From Candidatus Gastranaerophilales bacterium (lineage in GTDB: Bacteria; Cyanobacteriota; Vampirovibrionia; Gastranaerophilales; Gastranaerophilaceae), in contig CALVAM010000002.1 of the NCBI GenBank assembly GCA_944325545.1, positions 1 through 64,000 on the forward strand: a DNA stretch of 64,000 nt, in the 5' to 3' direction. The notes under the pieces were generated by a model. It had not been told where the DNA came from, did not search any database, and saw nothing but the letters and a program-made list of their open reading frames with translations. Shown one piece after another: positions 10,520-19,279 of this stretch (position 1 is the first letter of the stretch; every line of letters starts with the position of its first letter). The position numbers were made by a program, and so were the translations under genes.

Positions 10520-11011
10520 ATGAATTATCACAATATTACAAAAGATGATATGTTAAATGGAGATGGTTTAAGGGTTGTATTATGGACTGCAGGTTGTACT
10601 CACCATTGTCACGGATGTCAAAATCCTATTACTTGGGATGTAACAGGTGGTTTATTATTTGATGAAGCTGCAGAGAAAGAATTGTTTGAAGCTCTTGATA
10701 AACCTCATGTTGCAGGTATTACTTTCTCAGGAGGGGATCCTCTACATCCGTTTAACAGAGATGAAGTTTTTAGATTAGCTAAAAAAATCAGAAAAGAATT
10801 ACCTAATAAAACTATTTGGCTTTATACAGGTTTTTTATGGGAAGAAATTTGTGATATTCCTGATATTGCAGATATTGATGTTATTGCGGAAGGTAAATTT
10901 GTAGAAGAATTACTTGATCCTAAAATTCATTGGGTTGGTAGTTCTAATCAAAGAGTTATTGATGTTAAACCGACTCTTGAAACAGGTGAAATTGTTTTAC
11001 ATAATACTTAA
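10520..11011 (+). CDS. nrdG: Anaerobic ribonucleotide reductase activating protein
   Basis: Radical-SAM activase that installs the glycyl radical on NrdD. The CxxxCxxC cluster motif is TAGCTHHCHGCQNP (Cys26, Cys30, Cys33), and FSGGDPLHP is the family GGDP motif. 163 aa is a normal length. It is preceded by AAAGGGGATAG and followed by a strong terminator. In many genomes nrdG directly follows nrdD; here an XRE/HAD pair and the nrdD terminator intervene, so it is probably transcribed separately or from the HAD gene promoter. Confidence 0.96.
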   Translation: MNYHNITKDDMLNGDGLRVVLWTAGCTHHCHGCQNPITWDVTGGLLFDEAAEKELFEALDKPHVAGITFSGGDPLHPFNRDEVFRLAKKIRKELPNKTIWLYTGFLWEEICDIPDIADIDVIAEGKFVEELLDPKIHWVGSSNQRVIDVKPTLETGEIVLHNT

Positions 11012-11036
11012 TTTAAATTTAATTATTTAGATATAC

Positions 11037-11070
11037 AAAAAAACAACGATTTAAAAAATCGTTGTTTTTT
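11037..11070 (+). terminator. Rho-independent terminator after nrdG
   Basis: A hairpin AACAACGATT / AATCGTTGTT is flanked by A and T runs and starts about 26 nt past the nrdG stop. The A run on one side and T run on the other allow it to work in both directions, serving also the convergent symporter gene. Confidence 0.85.
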
Positions 11071-11093
11071 ATTTGAAAAATTTTTATTATTTT

Positions 11094-12596
11094 TTAAAAT
11101 CTCATAAAGTTCATATTATTTTTTTCTAAATATGCTTTTAAATCTCTTTTGATTTCAGGAGCTAAAACATAAAGAACAATAATATTAGGAACACATAGAG
11201 CAATCATCATAGCATCTGTGATATCAATAACAGATTTAACATTCATGGCAGAACCTATGATGATAAATAAGCAGTAAATCAAATTGAAAGCAAGAACTCT
11301 TTTTTTGCCTTCACCAAATAAGAAAGTCCAAGCTTTTTGTCCGTAATAAGCCCAAGAAATTAAAGTTGATAGAGCAAACATAACCGCAATTATTGAAAGA
11401 ATAATTGGGAAGAACGGAATAACTGATTGGAAAGCATTTGAAGCTAATTCAATTCCGGAGATTTCTTTAGCGGCGTGAGTGCAAGCCCCAGAAAATACGA
11501 TAGCAAAAGAAGTAAATAAGCAAAGAACACCTGTTAAAAATGTTTCTAATAAAGCAACAAAACCTTGAGAAACAGGCTCTTTAGTTTGAGCAGTAGCATA
11601 AACAATAGCAGCAGCACCTGTGCCGGCTTCATTAGATTGAACAGAACGTCTTAAGCCAATAATAATTGTTCCAAAAACTCCGCCTAAAACAGCAGTCGGA
11701 TGGAATGCTTCTTTTAGTATTAACATAATTGCGTGTGGGATATTGACTATGTTAGCAAATATAACAATCAATCCTGACACAATATATAAAATACACATTG
11801 TAGGAGTTAATATTGTAGTAACTTTAGCTATACTTTTGATACCACCAACAACAACCATTCCGATTAAAATTGCAACAACAAGTCCGATTAACCAAGTGTG
11901 TCCGTGTAAGAAACTATGAGTTCCACCTGTTATAAATACCATTTGGTGAGCAGTTTGATTAATTTGAATCATATTACCACCTGTAATACCACCACCAATA
12001 CAGAGTATTGCATATAAAACAGATAAAGGTTGTCCTAACCAGCGTAATTTTTTTCTTGTAAGACCGTGAGCGATGTAATGCATAGGTCCGCCGGAAACAG
12101 ATCCGTCTAAATTAAACTTTCTATATTTAACAGCTAAAGTAGCTTCCATAAATTTAATAGACATTCCAAGCAATGCTCCAACGAAAATCCAAAAAGCAGC
12201 CCCAGGACCACCGATTGAAATAGAAATGGCAACACCAGCAATACTTCCGATACCAATAGTTCCTGAAAGCGCTGTTGCTAAAGCTTGGAAAGATGATACT
12301 TCTCCGAAACCTTGATGATGTTCTTCTGTTGGTTTTGAAACGGTATCAATTGCGTGCTTGAAGCCCCAAATTGCCATTCCTCTAAAATAGACCGTAAAAA
12401 ATATTCCGGCAATTAATACCCAAAATATGATAAGTGGGACTTCCGAACCACATATTTTTATAGGGAAAAATATTAAACTCGCGACTGCGTCAGATACAGG
12501 TGCAATATGTTTGTCCATAAATGCATCAACATTCATTGCTTGTACTGAACTAAGAGTCATTAGCATTGTAAATAACATAATCAAAAATCTCTTCAT
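11094..12596 (-). CDS. Sodium:alanine symporter family (AGCS) transporter
   Basis: Inner-membrane Na+/amino-acid symporter, probably for alanine or glycine. Family landmarks include FQALATALSGTIGIGSIAGVA, the segment GGPGAAFWIFVGA, SGGPMHYI, and SNEAGTGAAAI. About ten or eleven hydrophobic segments are seen. An in-frame ATG at 12647 exists, but ATG at 12596 has GAGGAAG upstream and begins a hydrophobic leader (KRFLIMLFTMLMTLSSVQA), so it is preferred (500 aa). It is divergent from the orphan ABC permease across a palindrome-rich promoter. Exact substrate is not determinable. Confidence 0.92.
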   Translation of the reverse strand: MKRFLIMLFTMLMTLSSVQAMNVDAFMDKHIAPVSDAVASLIFFPIKICGSEVPLIIFWVLIAGIFFTVYFRGMAIWGFKHAIDTVSKPTEEHHQGFGEVSSFQALATALSGTIGIGSIAGVAISISIGGPGAAFWIFVGALLGMSIKFMEATLAVKYRKFNLDGSVSGGPMHYIAHGLTRKKLRWLGQPLSVLYAILCIGGGITGGNMIQINQTAHQMVFITGGTHSFLHGHTWLIGLVVAILIGMVVVGGIKSIAKVTTILTPTMCILYIVSGLIVIFANIVNIPHAIMLILKEAFHPTAVLGGVFGTIIIGLRRSVQSNEAGTGAAAIVYATAQTKEPVSQGFVALLETFLTGVLCLFTSFAIVFSGACTHAAKEISGIELASNAFQSVIPFFPIILSIIAVMFALSTLISWAYYGQKAWTFLFGEGKKRVLAFNLIYCLFIIIGSAMNVKSVIDITDAMMIALCVPNIIVLYVLAPEIKRDLKAYLEKNNMNFMRF

Positions 12597-12687
12597 AATC
12601 TTTTTCTTCCTCAATTTCTCGACTAATGTGTCTAATATTTTTCGCATCTTTTATTGTATCAAAAACATGTCAAGTTATTTCAAAATC

Positions 12688-12724
12688 GTTACATTTCAGA
12701 CTAAATGTAACATTTTATGTTACA
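12688..12724. promoter_or_regulatory. Overlapping inverted repeats in a divergent promoter
   Basis: GTTACATTT (12688-12696) pairs with AAATGTAAC (12703-12711). The same TGTAACAT arm (12706-12713) pairs again with ATGTTACA (12717-12724). Three regularly spaced half-sites between two divergent transporter genes look like an operator array for one regulator. The regulator is unknown. Confidence 0.5.
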
Positions 12725-12759
12725 CTTTTATGTGATAAATGTTAAGTGAAAGATGAGCT

Positions 12760-13605
12760 ATGTTAAAAAAAATCTTATCAAAATTGACCATTCATTCGGT
12801 TTTAATTTTTGTATCTTTGTTATCAATTTTTCCATTTATATGGTTAACTTCAACTTCACTTAAAGGATTAAATGAAGATATTTTTGCTTATCCTCCGCAA
12901 TTAATACCTTCGGATTTTACTTTTGCCAATTATGTAGATGTTTGGCATAGAGTTAATTTTATGGGATATTTTTGGAATAGTGTTATTGTTGCAGCTCTTA
13001 CCGTTATTTTGAATTTGATTTTATCTTCACTTGCTGCTTATCCGCTTGCCAGAATGAATTTTAGAGGTAAAAAGATTATATTTTTCTCAATACTTGCAAC
13101 GATTATGATTCCATTCCAAGCTATAATGTTACCTGTTTATATTATTACTTTAAAATTACATTTAATCGATAGCGTAAATAATTTTATGGGATACATAGGA
13201 CTTGTTATGCCATTTGCTGTAAGTGCTTTTGGTATTTTTCTTATGCGGCAAGCTTTTTTAAAAGTGCCAAGAGAAGTTGAAGAAGCTGCAATTGTTGATG
13301 GTTGTAACGTGTTTCAAATGTTTGTGAAAGTTGTTATTCCAATGGTAAAACCAACTTTAGCAGTTTTGGCAGTATTTACTTTTATCGGTTCTTGGGGTGA
13401 GTTTTTATGGCCAAGTATTATGCTTACAAAAGATAGTATGTATACACTTCCTGTTGGGATAAATAATCTTCAAGGGATGTTTTCTTCTAATTGGAGGTTT
13501 ATAGCTGCAGGTTCTATTATTTCTACAATACCGATTATTATTTTCTTTCTTGCTATGCAAAGATATTTTATCTCGGGCGAAAATGACGGTGCTGTTAAGG
13601 GGTAA
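12760..13605 (+). CDS. ABC sugar-type transporter permease, MalG/UgpE family
   Basis: 281 aa, six predicted membrane segments. The cytoplasmic EAA loop is EVEEAAIVDGCNVFQMFVKVVIP, matching binding-protein-dependent carbohydrate importers of the CUT1 type. The N-terminus (ILSKLTIHSVLIFVSLLSIFPFIW then TSLKG) is typical. No MalF-type partner, binding protein or ATPase is adjacent, so it is an orphan here and must work with components encoded elsewhere. It converges, with a 2-nt gap, on an XRE gene. Substrate unknown. Confidence 0.9.
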   Translation: MLKKILSKLTIHSVLIFVSLLSIFPFIWLTSTSLKGLNEDIFAYPPQLIPSDFTFANYVDVWHRVNFMGYFWNSVIVAALTVILNLILSSLAAYPLARMNFRGKKIIFFSILATIMIPFQAIMLPVYIITLKLHLIDSVNNFMGYIGLVMPFAVSAFGIFLMRQAFLKVPREVEEAAIVDGCNVFQMFVKVVIPMVKPTLAVLAVFTFIGSWGEFLWPSIMLTKDSMYTLPVGINNLQGMFSSNWRFIAAGSIISTIPIIIFFLAMQRYFISGENDGAVKG

Positions 13606-13607
13606 AT

Positions 13608-13883
13608 TTATTTTTCTATTAAATAAAAATTTTCAGGAAGTTTAGATGCAATTTTTGCAACAAATTCTTCCGGCGATAGAGAAAAAGCTTCTGCAAGTTT
13701 AAAAATAGTTGTAAGTTGAGGGTCTTTTAGTCCTCTTTCACTTTTGCTTATAATATCAATAGGAACATCATTTTCACTACAAAATTTAAATTGACTTTGT
13801 TTGCCTCTTAATTCTTTTATAGTTTTTGCTAAAGCTGTGAGAATAATTTTTTTCTTTTTTGTTATTTCTTTTTTATCTTGCAT
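13608..13883 (-). CDS. XRE-family HTH regulator
   Basis: 91 aa. The HTH region reads QFKFCSENDVPIDIISKSER followed by LKDPQLTTIFKLAEAFSLSPEEF, a Cro/C1-like fold with a slightly atypical first helix. A Lys-rich N-terminus (KKEITKKKK) precedes it. There is no effector domain. It is convergent with the orphan permease and divergent from RNase P RNA. Target unknown. Confidence 0.8.
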   Translation of the reverse strand: MQDKKEITKKKKIILTALAKTIKELRGKQSQFKFCSENDVPIDIISKSERGLKDPQLTTIFKLAEAFSLSPEEFVAKIASKLPENFYLIEK

Positions 13884-14022
13884 ATTTAAATTTTAAGTGT
13901 AATATTTTATTATCGCTTTCGCGAACGTGATAATAGGACGGATACTTTTGCAAGAAGAAGAATTTAAAATAGAATATGAATATTTTCTTGATTTTTTAAA
14001 TGAAAGTTTGAACTCATTATGT

Positions 14023-14028
14023 TATAAT
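14023..14028 (+). promoter_or_regulatory. Predicted -10 element of rnpB
   Basis: TATAAT preceded by TG one base upstream (extended -10, TGTTATAAT). It places transcription start near 14035-14038, matching the 5' end of the RNase P RNA. No good -35 is apparent, as expected for an extended -10 promoter. The rest of 13884-14022 holds an inverted repeat TATTATC/GATAATA and no convincing gene. Confidence 0.6.
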
Positions 14029-14037
14029 AAATACGAA

Positions 14038-14537
14038 TAAAGCAGTCGGATAATCGCGCCTAATAAAAGGTGAGGAAAGTCCGTGCATCCAAGGACAGAC
14101 CGCCGGAGAAACTCCGGGCAGCGTGAGCTGGCGGATAGGACCACAGAAATGGATGCGAAGCCGGTATGAGTGCCGTTGCGTGGTTGCAACAGCAAACAAG
14201 CAACGCACGAAATACTACGATTCCGCCGTTACGAAATGAGCGTAAGCGAATGAAGTGTAGCAATCTATGATTGCACAGGCGGAATTAAGGCTAATCGCAG
14301 AGACTGCCGATGGATTGTAAAATCACAGGCGATGGTGCAACGGTGAGTTAAGAGCTTCACCAGCGATATCGGAAGGTATCGGCTAGGCAACCCCCGGTCG
14401 GATGCAAGATTGATGCAAGCGTTTGAGGTGTCCGCCGAGCTTGGAAAAATCGCTTGAGATTAGGAGTAATTCTAATACCAGATAGATGATTATCAAGGAA
14501 TTTTTTCCTGAACAGAACACGGCTTATGAACTGCTTT
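14038..14537 (+). ncRNA. rnpB: RNase P RNA (class A)
   Basis: Catalytic RNA that matures tRNA 5' ends. The core P4 strand GAGGAAAGTCCGTGC is at about 14070-14084, and the 3' core strand ACAGAACACGGCTTAT at about 14512-14527. The outer ends AAAGCAG (14038-14044) and CTGCTTT (14531-14537) pair as P1. GCGATATCGGAAGGTATCGGCTAGGCAACCCC-type sequence near 14362 fits the specificity-domain joining region. At about 500 nt it is long for class A; the excess lies around 14200-14290, where CCGCC...GGCGG arms form an extended helix. A T-rich tract follows directly. Confidence 0.93.
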
Positions 14538-14552
14538 ATTCTTTTTTATTTT

Positions 14553-17500
14553 TTAAATTATATTATTAAAAATTATACTTGGTTCTTGCTCTGTTTCTTT
14601 ATTTCCCCAGCCTTTTGATTTTGAGGATGTTGTAATATAGAGTTTTCTTTGGGCTCGGGTAATCGCTACATATAATAATCTTAAACTCTCTTCTGAATTA
14701 AATTCTTTTAACTCCATTTCAGATTTTCTTTTATATGTTGGATTAAATGATTTTACTTCTTCCATAAATAATGATGAAGCTTTAAGTTTTGCTTGATTAA
14801 CATCTATTGAAAGATTTTTTTCTGCCATTTCAGGAAGAAATACATAATCAAATTCATCACCTTTTGATTTATGCAATGTCATTATTTGAACTTTACCCTT
14901 CATAGCATCTTTATCTTCTTCTTCGGAAAAGAATTTAAATCCGCTTAATGTCGGCTTTTTAGCAAGTTCTTCTAGTCTTTGCAATGTTAAATCAAATTTT
15001 CCTGTAGAATTTAATCTTTTTACTAAAGTTGCAATAAGATACACATTTGATTTTTCAATATCACTTGTATAATAAAAAAGTCCTATTCTTATTACTAATT
15101 CCTCAAGTGGTAAAGTTGAAGAATTTAGCCAATATTGCATATCCCAAAGGAATTGAGCTAAATCATTTGATTCAATATCATCTCCATTTTTTTCAACAAA
15201 AGGAATTTCTGATGCTCGAATTTCTAATTGTAATCTGGGTTTATAAAAACCTAAATCGGCAAGAGTTTCGTAAGTCGATACAACTATTTCATTATCAAAC
15301 GGGTTTTGAATAAATTTAAAGATTGAAAATATTGTATTAAATACTCCCTTTTGTCCTAAAGATTCACTTCTTGTAATACTTTTTAACCCAGCATTATTAA
15401 TAAATTCTGCCCAAGAATTTACTTGATAATTATTTCTTAATAAAATCCCGATTGTAGCATTTTTATCTTTGGTAAGAATATTTTTGATTTCTTTTAAGAT
15501 GAAATTCTTTTCTGCAAAAGTGTTTTCAAAAACATTTGAGAAAATTGCATTCTCACTAATTGGATTTTTCCCTTCAACTCCTTTCATATAGCTTGTAAAA
15601 AAAGCTTTCGGTAAAATTGTGTTTCCAAAATCAACGAGTTTGTTCGCTAAATCCATAACCGCTTGAGTACATCTTTGAGAATGATTCATTTCAACAGTAG
15701 TATCAGCAGTTTGGATAAAATTCCTAAAACCTTCAACATCTGCATTAGAAAAAGTCGTTGTAATCGCTTGATTAATATCACCACAGCGGATTAAATTTTT
15801 ATGTTTACCGCTTAAAAGTCCTATTAGTCTTTGTTGTACTCCTGATGAATCTTGAGCTTCATCTTCTATTATGTATTCACAAATTTTTTGATAGTATTCT
15901 AAAATGTCAGGATTATTTTCTAACAATTTTACTGACATTATCAGAATATCATCATAATCAATTAAATTTGCTTCTTTTAATTGTGCTTGATATTCCTTAT
16001 AAAAAGATTTAAATTTTTCAATTTTTTTATCAGAAGAAGTTTTTTCAATATCACCTTCTTGAAGTTTTAAAACTGAGATTGCTCTATCAAATTCTTCTAC
16101 TTCTGTCTTTGTACTTTTACCGCTAATACTTTTTATAATTCTAATTCTTTGAGTATCATCACAAATATCAAAATCTGACGGAAGATTGAGGCGTTCAAAA
16201 TTAGAATTTTCTTTCAAAATTTTTAAAGCAAGTCCGTGAATTGTACTAATGTTAGGAAGCAGGGTAGAGTTCGGACACATATTTTTTATTCGTTCTCTAA
16301 AATTTCTTGCAGCAGAATCCATGTATGTTAAAACAAAAATATTGGTTGGAATAACTCCTCTTTCAATTAGTTTTATAATTAAAGCTAATAAAATAGTTGT
16401 TTTTCCTGCCCCTGGAACTGCAGAAATTGCCATAGAACCTTTTTTGTAATCCAGAACAGGTTTTTGGTCTTCTCTTGGAGTTATTTTAAAAGCTTTATTT
16501 TCTACCGTATCAAAATTATCTTCTCCGCCTTTAAGATAAGATTCTATTCCCCCTAAATTTTCAACTCCTGAAGGATCAAAAAGACTTGAGCATGCCCAAA
16601 TATGTTCTGATGATAAAAGTAAAAGTTTTCTTAAAATTCTTGCAATTTTTTGTTTTGATAAAAAGATATCATCCTCTATTGTATACTCATCTTTAGACCA
16701 GTCAGCTTGAAATACCCAAGCATTGTATAAAGGTCCTGTATCATTTTTTACCCAGTCAGAATGAGATACATCTAGCCAAAATTGATATTTTGTTTGAATT
16801 TTATTATCTATAATTTTTTGAGGTGTTGCTACTATTAAATCATTGTCGTTTATTTCTAATGTTGAACTTGGATTTTCTGCAATAATTGAATTTTCTATTT
16901 GAGTAATTATTTCTTCTACTCTATTTTTTACATTTTCTGCTCCTAAAACTTTTTCAAAATCTTTTAATTGTTTTATAAAAAAATTAAACTTATTTATTTT
17001 AGTTTCATCTACATATTTAACAACTCGATAAAACATTTCATATATAATTTGTGAAAGTTTTAAATCTTTATTTTTTATATCTTTAAATACAGTTAAAAAA
17101 TCTTGGTAATTTTCATTATAAAACTCTAACTCTATTTCGGGTAATATTTTTGATTTTTCATATCCTGATAAAATCTTATTACAATATTTTAAAGGAATTC
17201 CAACATAATCTGATAAAATAACTCGTAAATCAAAATCAGAAATGATAATATTATGCATAAGTTTTAAAATATTTAAACTTGCTCTGACAAGCGGATTATC
17301 AATTAATTTTTCACTTCCGGAAAGAAATAAAAGATTGCATGATTTTTTTAGATTTTCTTCTAAAGTAAATCTAAGCATGTTATCTTGCAGCGGAGTAATT
17401 ATTGTAATATCTTTTGGCTTAATATTTTTTTTTAACAAATTTTGTATTTTTTCAATCGTATAATCAAGTATTTCTGCACGTTTCGACAAAGAAATTAATG

Positions 17501-18401
17501 TAAAATTTTCTAATCTTTCTTGTTTATCTTCTAAAATATTAGAAAATATTATATCTCCTTGAGTAAATTTATTTTCTTCATCTTTCAATTCAGGAAATAA
17601 TTTTTGATAATCATTAATAGGATTTTCGTTAAATAATTTTGATAATTTATATTCAATAGAAGTGTCTGCACTTAAGTATCCACAACGACTTGAACCAAGT
17701 GAGTCAAAACAAATTATCCAATCTTTTAATTGAGGTTTTAAATAAGTTATAAAATCAAAACAAACCGGTGTCATTTCATCAGCGTCATCTACTAAAAGAT
17801 ATTTTATGTTTTTAAAATAATCTGTATTAGTATAAATATGATTAAAAATAAGAGTTTGTCTTAAATAATCTAAACTTCTGTTTTTAAGAGTAGAGGAAAG
17901 AAGCTTTTTTATAATAAGTTCAGCATCATCAGCGAAAGATTCTTTTAAAATTTGAGAACGTTCTTTTACTTCATCATTTGTTAGATGGTTTTGAACAATT
18001 AGTGAATATCTTCTAAAAATTTGATGAAGTAAAGATTTTTTAGAATTATAACCCCTAACTTCTATTTTTTTTAAAATATCTTTTAATAAAAGTTGTGAAA
18101 TCTCTAGCCCAACAAGATTTGGTAATATAAATGTTTTATCTCCGGGAATTAAATTTTCAACAAAACACCAGTTATCAATTAAGGTATTGTATACTATTGA
18201 AAAAAAAGAATGTATATTTAATCTTTCAATTGCAGGAGAATTTATTTTTTCCAGAATTTGGTTTGTGAATTGTTGTTTTAAAGTTGAATTTTGGACAAGA
18301 ACAAGTATTTCTGAAGGTTTTACCCCTTGAGAAATTAAATCTAAATATTTATCGACTAATACTTTAGTACGAAAATCGACTTTAATAAAATTTAATAACA
18401 T
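14553..18401 (-). CDS. Giant UvrD/Rep-type SF1 helicase with degenerate N-terminal helicase half
   Basis: 1282 aa. The C-terminal half has a complete SF1A helicase: Walker A SAVPGAGKTT (about 660-669), motif II YIIEDEAQDSS, motif III LIRCGDINQA, motif V IMTLHKSKGDEFDYV and motif VI LLYVAITRAQRKLYI. The N-terminal 630 residues look like a second, decayed helicase: no Walker A, but YLLVDDADEMTP (201-212) imitates motif II and LIVATPQKI (522-530) imitates a later motif. This recalls the inactive AddB/RecC subunit fused to an active AddA/RecB-like motor; no nuclease motif is seen. Probable role is DNA repair or recombination. The AGGAG lies very close to the ATG (about 1 nt), so the start is not fully certain. 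Confidence 0.85.
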   Translation of the reverse strand: MLLNFIKVDFRTKVLVDKYLDLISQGVKPSEILVLVQNSTLKQQFTNQILEKINSPAIERLNIHSFFSIVYNTLIDNWCFVENLIPGDKTFILPNLVGLEISQLLLKDILKKIEVRGYNSKKSLLHQIFRRYSLIVQNHLTNDEVKERSQILKESFADDAELIIKKLLSSTLKNRSLDYLRQTLIFNHIYTNTDYFKNIKYLLVDDADEMTPVCFDFITYLKPQLKDWIICFDSLGSSRCGYLSADTSIEYKLSKLFNENPINDYQKLFPELKDEENKFTQGDIIFSNILEDKQERLENFTLISLSKRAEILDYTIEKIQNLLKKNIKPKDITIITPLQDNMLRFTLEENLKKSCNLLFLSGSEKLIDNPLVRASLNILKLMHNIIISDFDLRVILSDYVGIPLKYCNKILSGYEKSKILPEIELEFYNENYQDFLTVFKDIKNKDLKLSQIIYEMFYRVVKYVDETKINKFNFFIKQLKDFEKVLGAENVKNRVEEIITQIENSIIAENPSSTLEINDNDLIVATPQKIIDNKIQTKYQFWLDVSHSDWVKNDTGPLYNAWVFQADWSKDEYTIEDDIFLSKQKIARILRKLLLLSSEHIWACSSLFDPSGVENLGGIESYLKGGEDNFDTVENKAFKITPREDQKPVLDYKKGSMAISAVPGAGKTTILLALIIKLIERGVIPTNIFVLTYMDSAARNFRERIKNMCPNSTLLPNISTIHGLALKILKENSNFERLNLPSDFDICDDTQRIRIIKSISGKSTKTEVEEFDRAISVLKLQEGDIEKTSSDKKIEKFKSFYKEYQAQLKEANLIDYDDILIMSVKLLENNPDILEYYQKICEYIIEDEAQDSSGVQQRLIGLLSGKHKNLIRCGDINQAITTTFSNADVEGFRNFIQTADTTVEMNHSQRCTQAVMDLANKLVDFGNTILPKAFFTSYMKGVEGKNPISENAIFSNVFENTFAEKNFILKEIKNILTKDKNATIGILLRNNYQVNSWAEFINNAGLKSITRSESLGQKGVFNTIFSIFKFIQNPFDNEIVVSTYETLADLGFYKPRLQLEIRASEIPFVEKNGDDIESNDLAQFLWDMQYWLNSSTLPLEELVIRIGLFYYTSDIEKSNVYLIATLVKRLNSTGKFDLTLQRLEELAKKPTLSGFKFFSEEEDKDAMKGKVQIMTLHKSKGDEFDYVFLPEMAEKNLSIDVNQAKLKASSLFMEEVKSFNPTYKRKSEMELKEFNSEESLRLLYVAITRAQRKLYITTSSKSKGWGNKETEQEPSIIFNNII

Positions 18402-18521
18402 ACTCCTTATGTACTATTTTATCATAAACAGGGGTTTAACCTATTGCAAAATCAAAAAATTTTTAATACAATGAGTGGGTAAGTTATTACGGTTACACTA
18501 TTTAAGAAGGAGATTTTTAAA

Positions 18522-18749
18522 ATGGCAAAAATTAAAGAAGAAAGAAAAGGAATCCAAGAACAAATTATTGAATCAGCTGGACAAATTTACAACTACCTTT
18601 CTAACAAAGGTGAAGTTTCTATCAACAAAATGAAAAAAGATTTAAGTTTAAATGAAAACTTTGCAGAAATGGGATTAGGCTGGTTATCAAGAGAAGATAA
18701 ATTAGAATATACTCAAAAAGCTAAATCAGTTACTGTAAAATTAAGATAG
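18522..18749 (+). CDS. Winged-helix domain protein, DUF2582-like
   Basis: 75 aa, basic. Pattern AGQIYNYLSNKGEVSINKMKK followed by AEMGLGWLSREDKLEYTQK matches the small winged-helix family in which GWL.REDK is diagnostic. Possibly nucleic-acid binding; function is not established. A strong Shine-Dalgarno (AAGAAGGAGA) and its own terminator suggest a monocistronic, well-expressed gene. It is divergent from the giant helicase. Confidence 0.8.
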   Translation: MAKIKEERKGIQEQIIESAGQIYNYLSNKGEVSINKMKKDLSLNENFAEMGLGWLSREDKLEYTQKAKSVTVKLR

Positions 18750-18772
18750 TTTTCTGATTAACAGAGATTTAG

Positions 18773-18800
18773 AAAGCTCCGAAAATTTCGGAGCTTTTTA
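18773..18800 (+). terminator. Rho-independent terminator after the winged-helix gene
   Basis: AAAGCTCCGAAA pairs with TTTCGGAGCTTT, followed by TTTATTTATTTT. It lies 23 nt after the stop codon. A-rich flanks on the other strand may make it bidirectional for the convergent 92-aa gene. Confidence 0.85.
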
Positions 18801-18801
18801 T

Positions 18802-19080
18802 TTATTTTGAATATATTTGTTTAGCTCGTTTAATAATTTTTTTATATTCAGGATTAAGTTTTTGCATCTTTTTTAAAATATCATAAGCTTCTTTAATATA
18901 TGCACAACTTAAAAAGCCACTACCAACAAGCCCTATAGGATTTTTTTGAACTGCAGACAATATCCCTGTCGTAATGTAAGTTCCAATACATAAACCTTTT
19001 CTATTTCTATCGACTTTATAATTTTTGTATTGTCTGTTAATTGCACTACCTTGTGAATTTGTATTCAAAATAATTTTCAT
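18802..19080 (-). CDS. Small hypothetical protein with a hydrophobic segment
   Basis: 92 aa, basic. A hydrophobic stretch, GTYITTGILSAVQKNPIGLVG, occupies residues 33-53, and the C-terminus is Lys/Tyr-rich (EYKKIIKRAKQIYSK). No known domain is recognised. A Shine-Dalgarno (AGGAGT) lies upstream. It resembles in size and layout, but not clearly in sequence, the 89-aa protein at 35.3 kb. Membrane association is possible. It lies just downstream of the tRNA-Gly terminator. Confidence 0.55.
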   Translation of the reverse strand: MKIILNTNSQGSAINRQYKNYKVDRNRKGLCIGTYITTGILSAVQKNPIGLVGSGFLSCAYIKEAYDILKKMQKLNPEYKKIIKRAKQIYSK

Positions 19081-19103
19081 TAATACGACTCCTCATTTTT
19101 AAT

Positions 19104-19129
19104 AAAAAAACTAAGCTTAACGCTTAGTT
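19104..19129 (-). terminator. Terminator downstream of tRNA-Gly
   Basis: On the minus strand AACTAAGC / GCTTAGTT forms an 8-bp stem with a 5-nt loop, followed by a T7 run. It sits about 30 nt past the 3' end of the tRNA. Confidence 0.8.
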
Positions 19130-19158
19130 ACTTTATGTTCTCATATTTATTGTTTAAA

Positions 19159-19233
19159 TGGAGCGGGAGACGAGGCTCGAACTCGCGACATCCTCCTTGG
19201 CAAGGAGGCATTCTACCACTGAATTACCCCCGC
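19159..19233 (-). tRNA. tRNA-Gly (GCC)
   Basis: The minus strand folds into a cloverleaf: acceptor GCGGGGG pairs with CTCCCGC (one G-U), the anticodon arm CCTCCTTGCCAAGGAGG has anticodon GCC, and the T-arm loop is GTTCGAGCC. The 3' CCA is encoded. It is a single tRNA with its own terminator. Confidence 0.97.
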
Positions 19234-19279
19234 TCAGTATATTATTATGATACATGCTAAGTTTTTATTGTCAAGATAT

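Noticed and set aside
13927-14040. 37-aa GTG ORF just before rnpB
   Set aside because: No Shine-Dalgarno, contains the rnpB -10 box and runs into the RNA 5' end; more likely promoter DNA.
14017-14263. Two minus-strand ORFs of 63 and 67 aa
   Set aside because: They are antisense to the RNase P RNA core, whose conserved bases explain the sequence.
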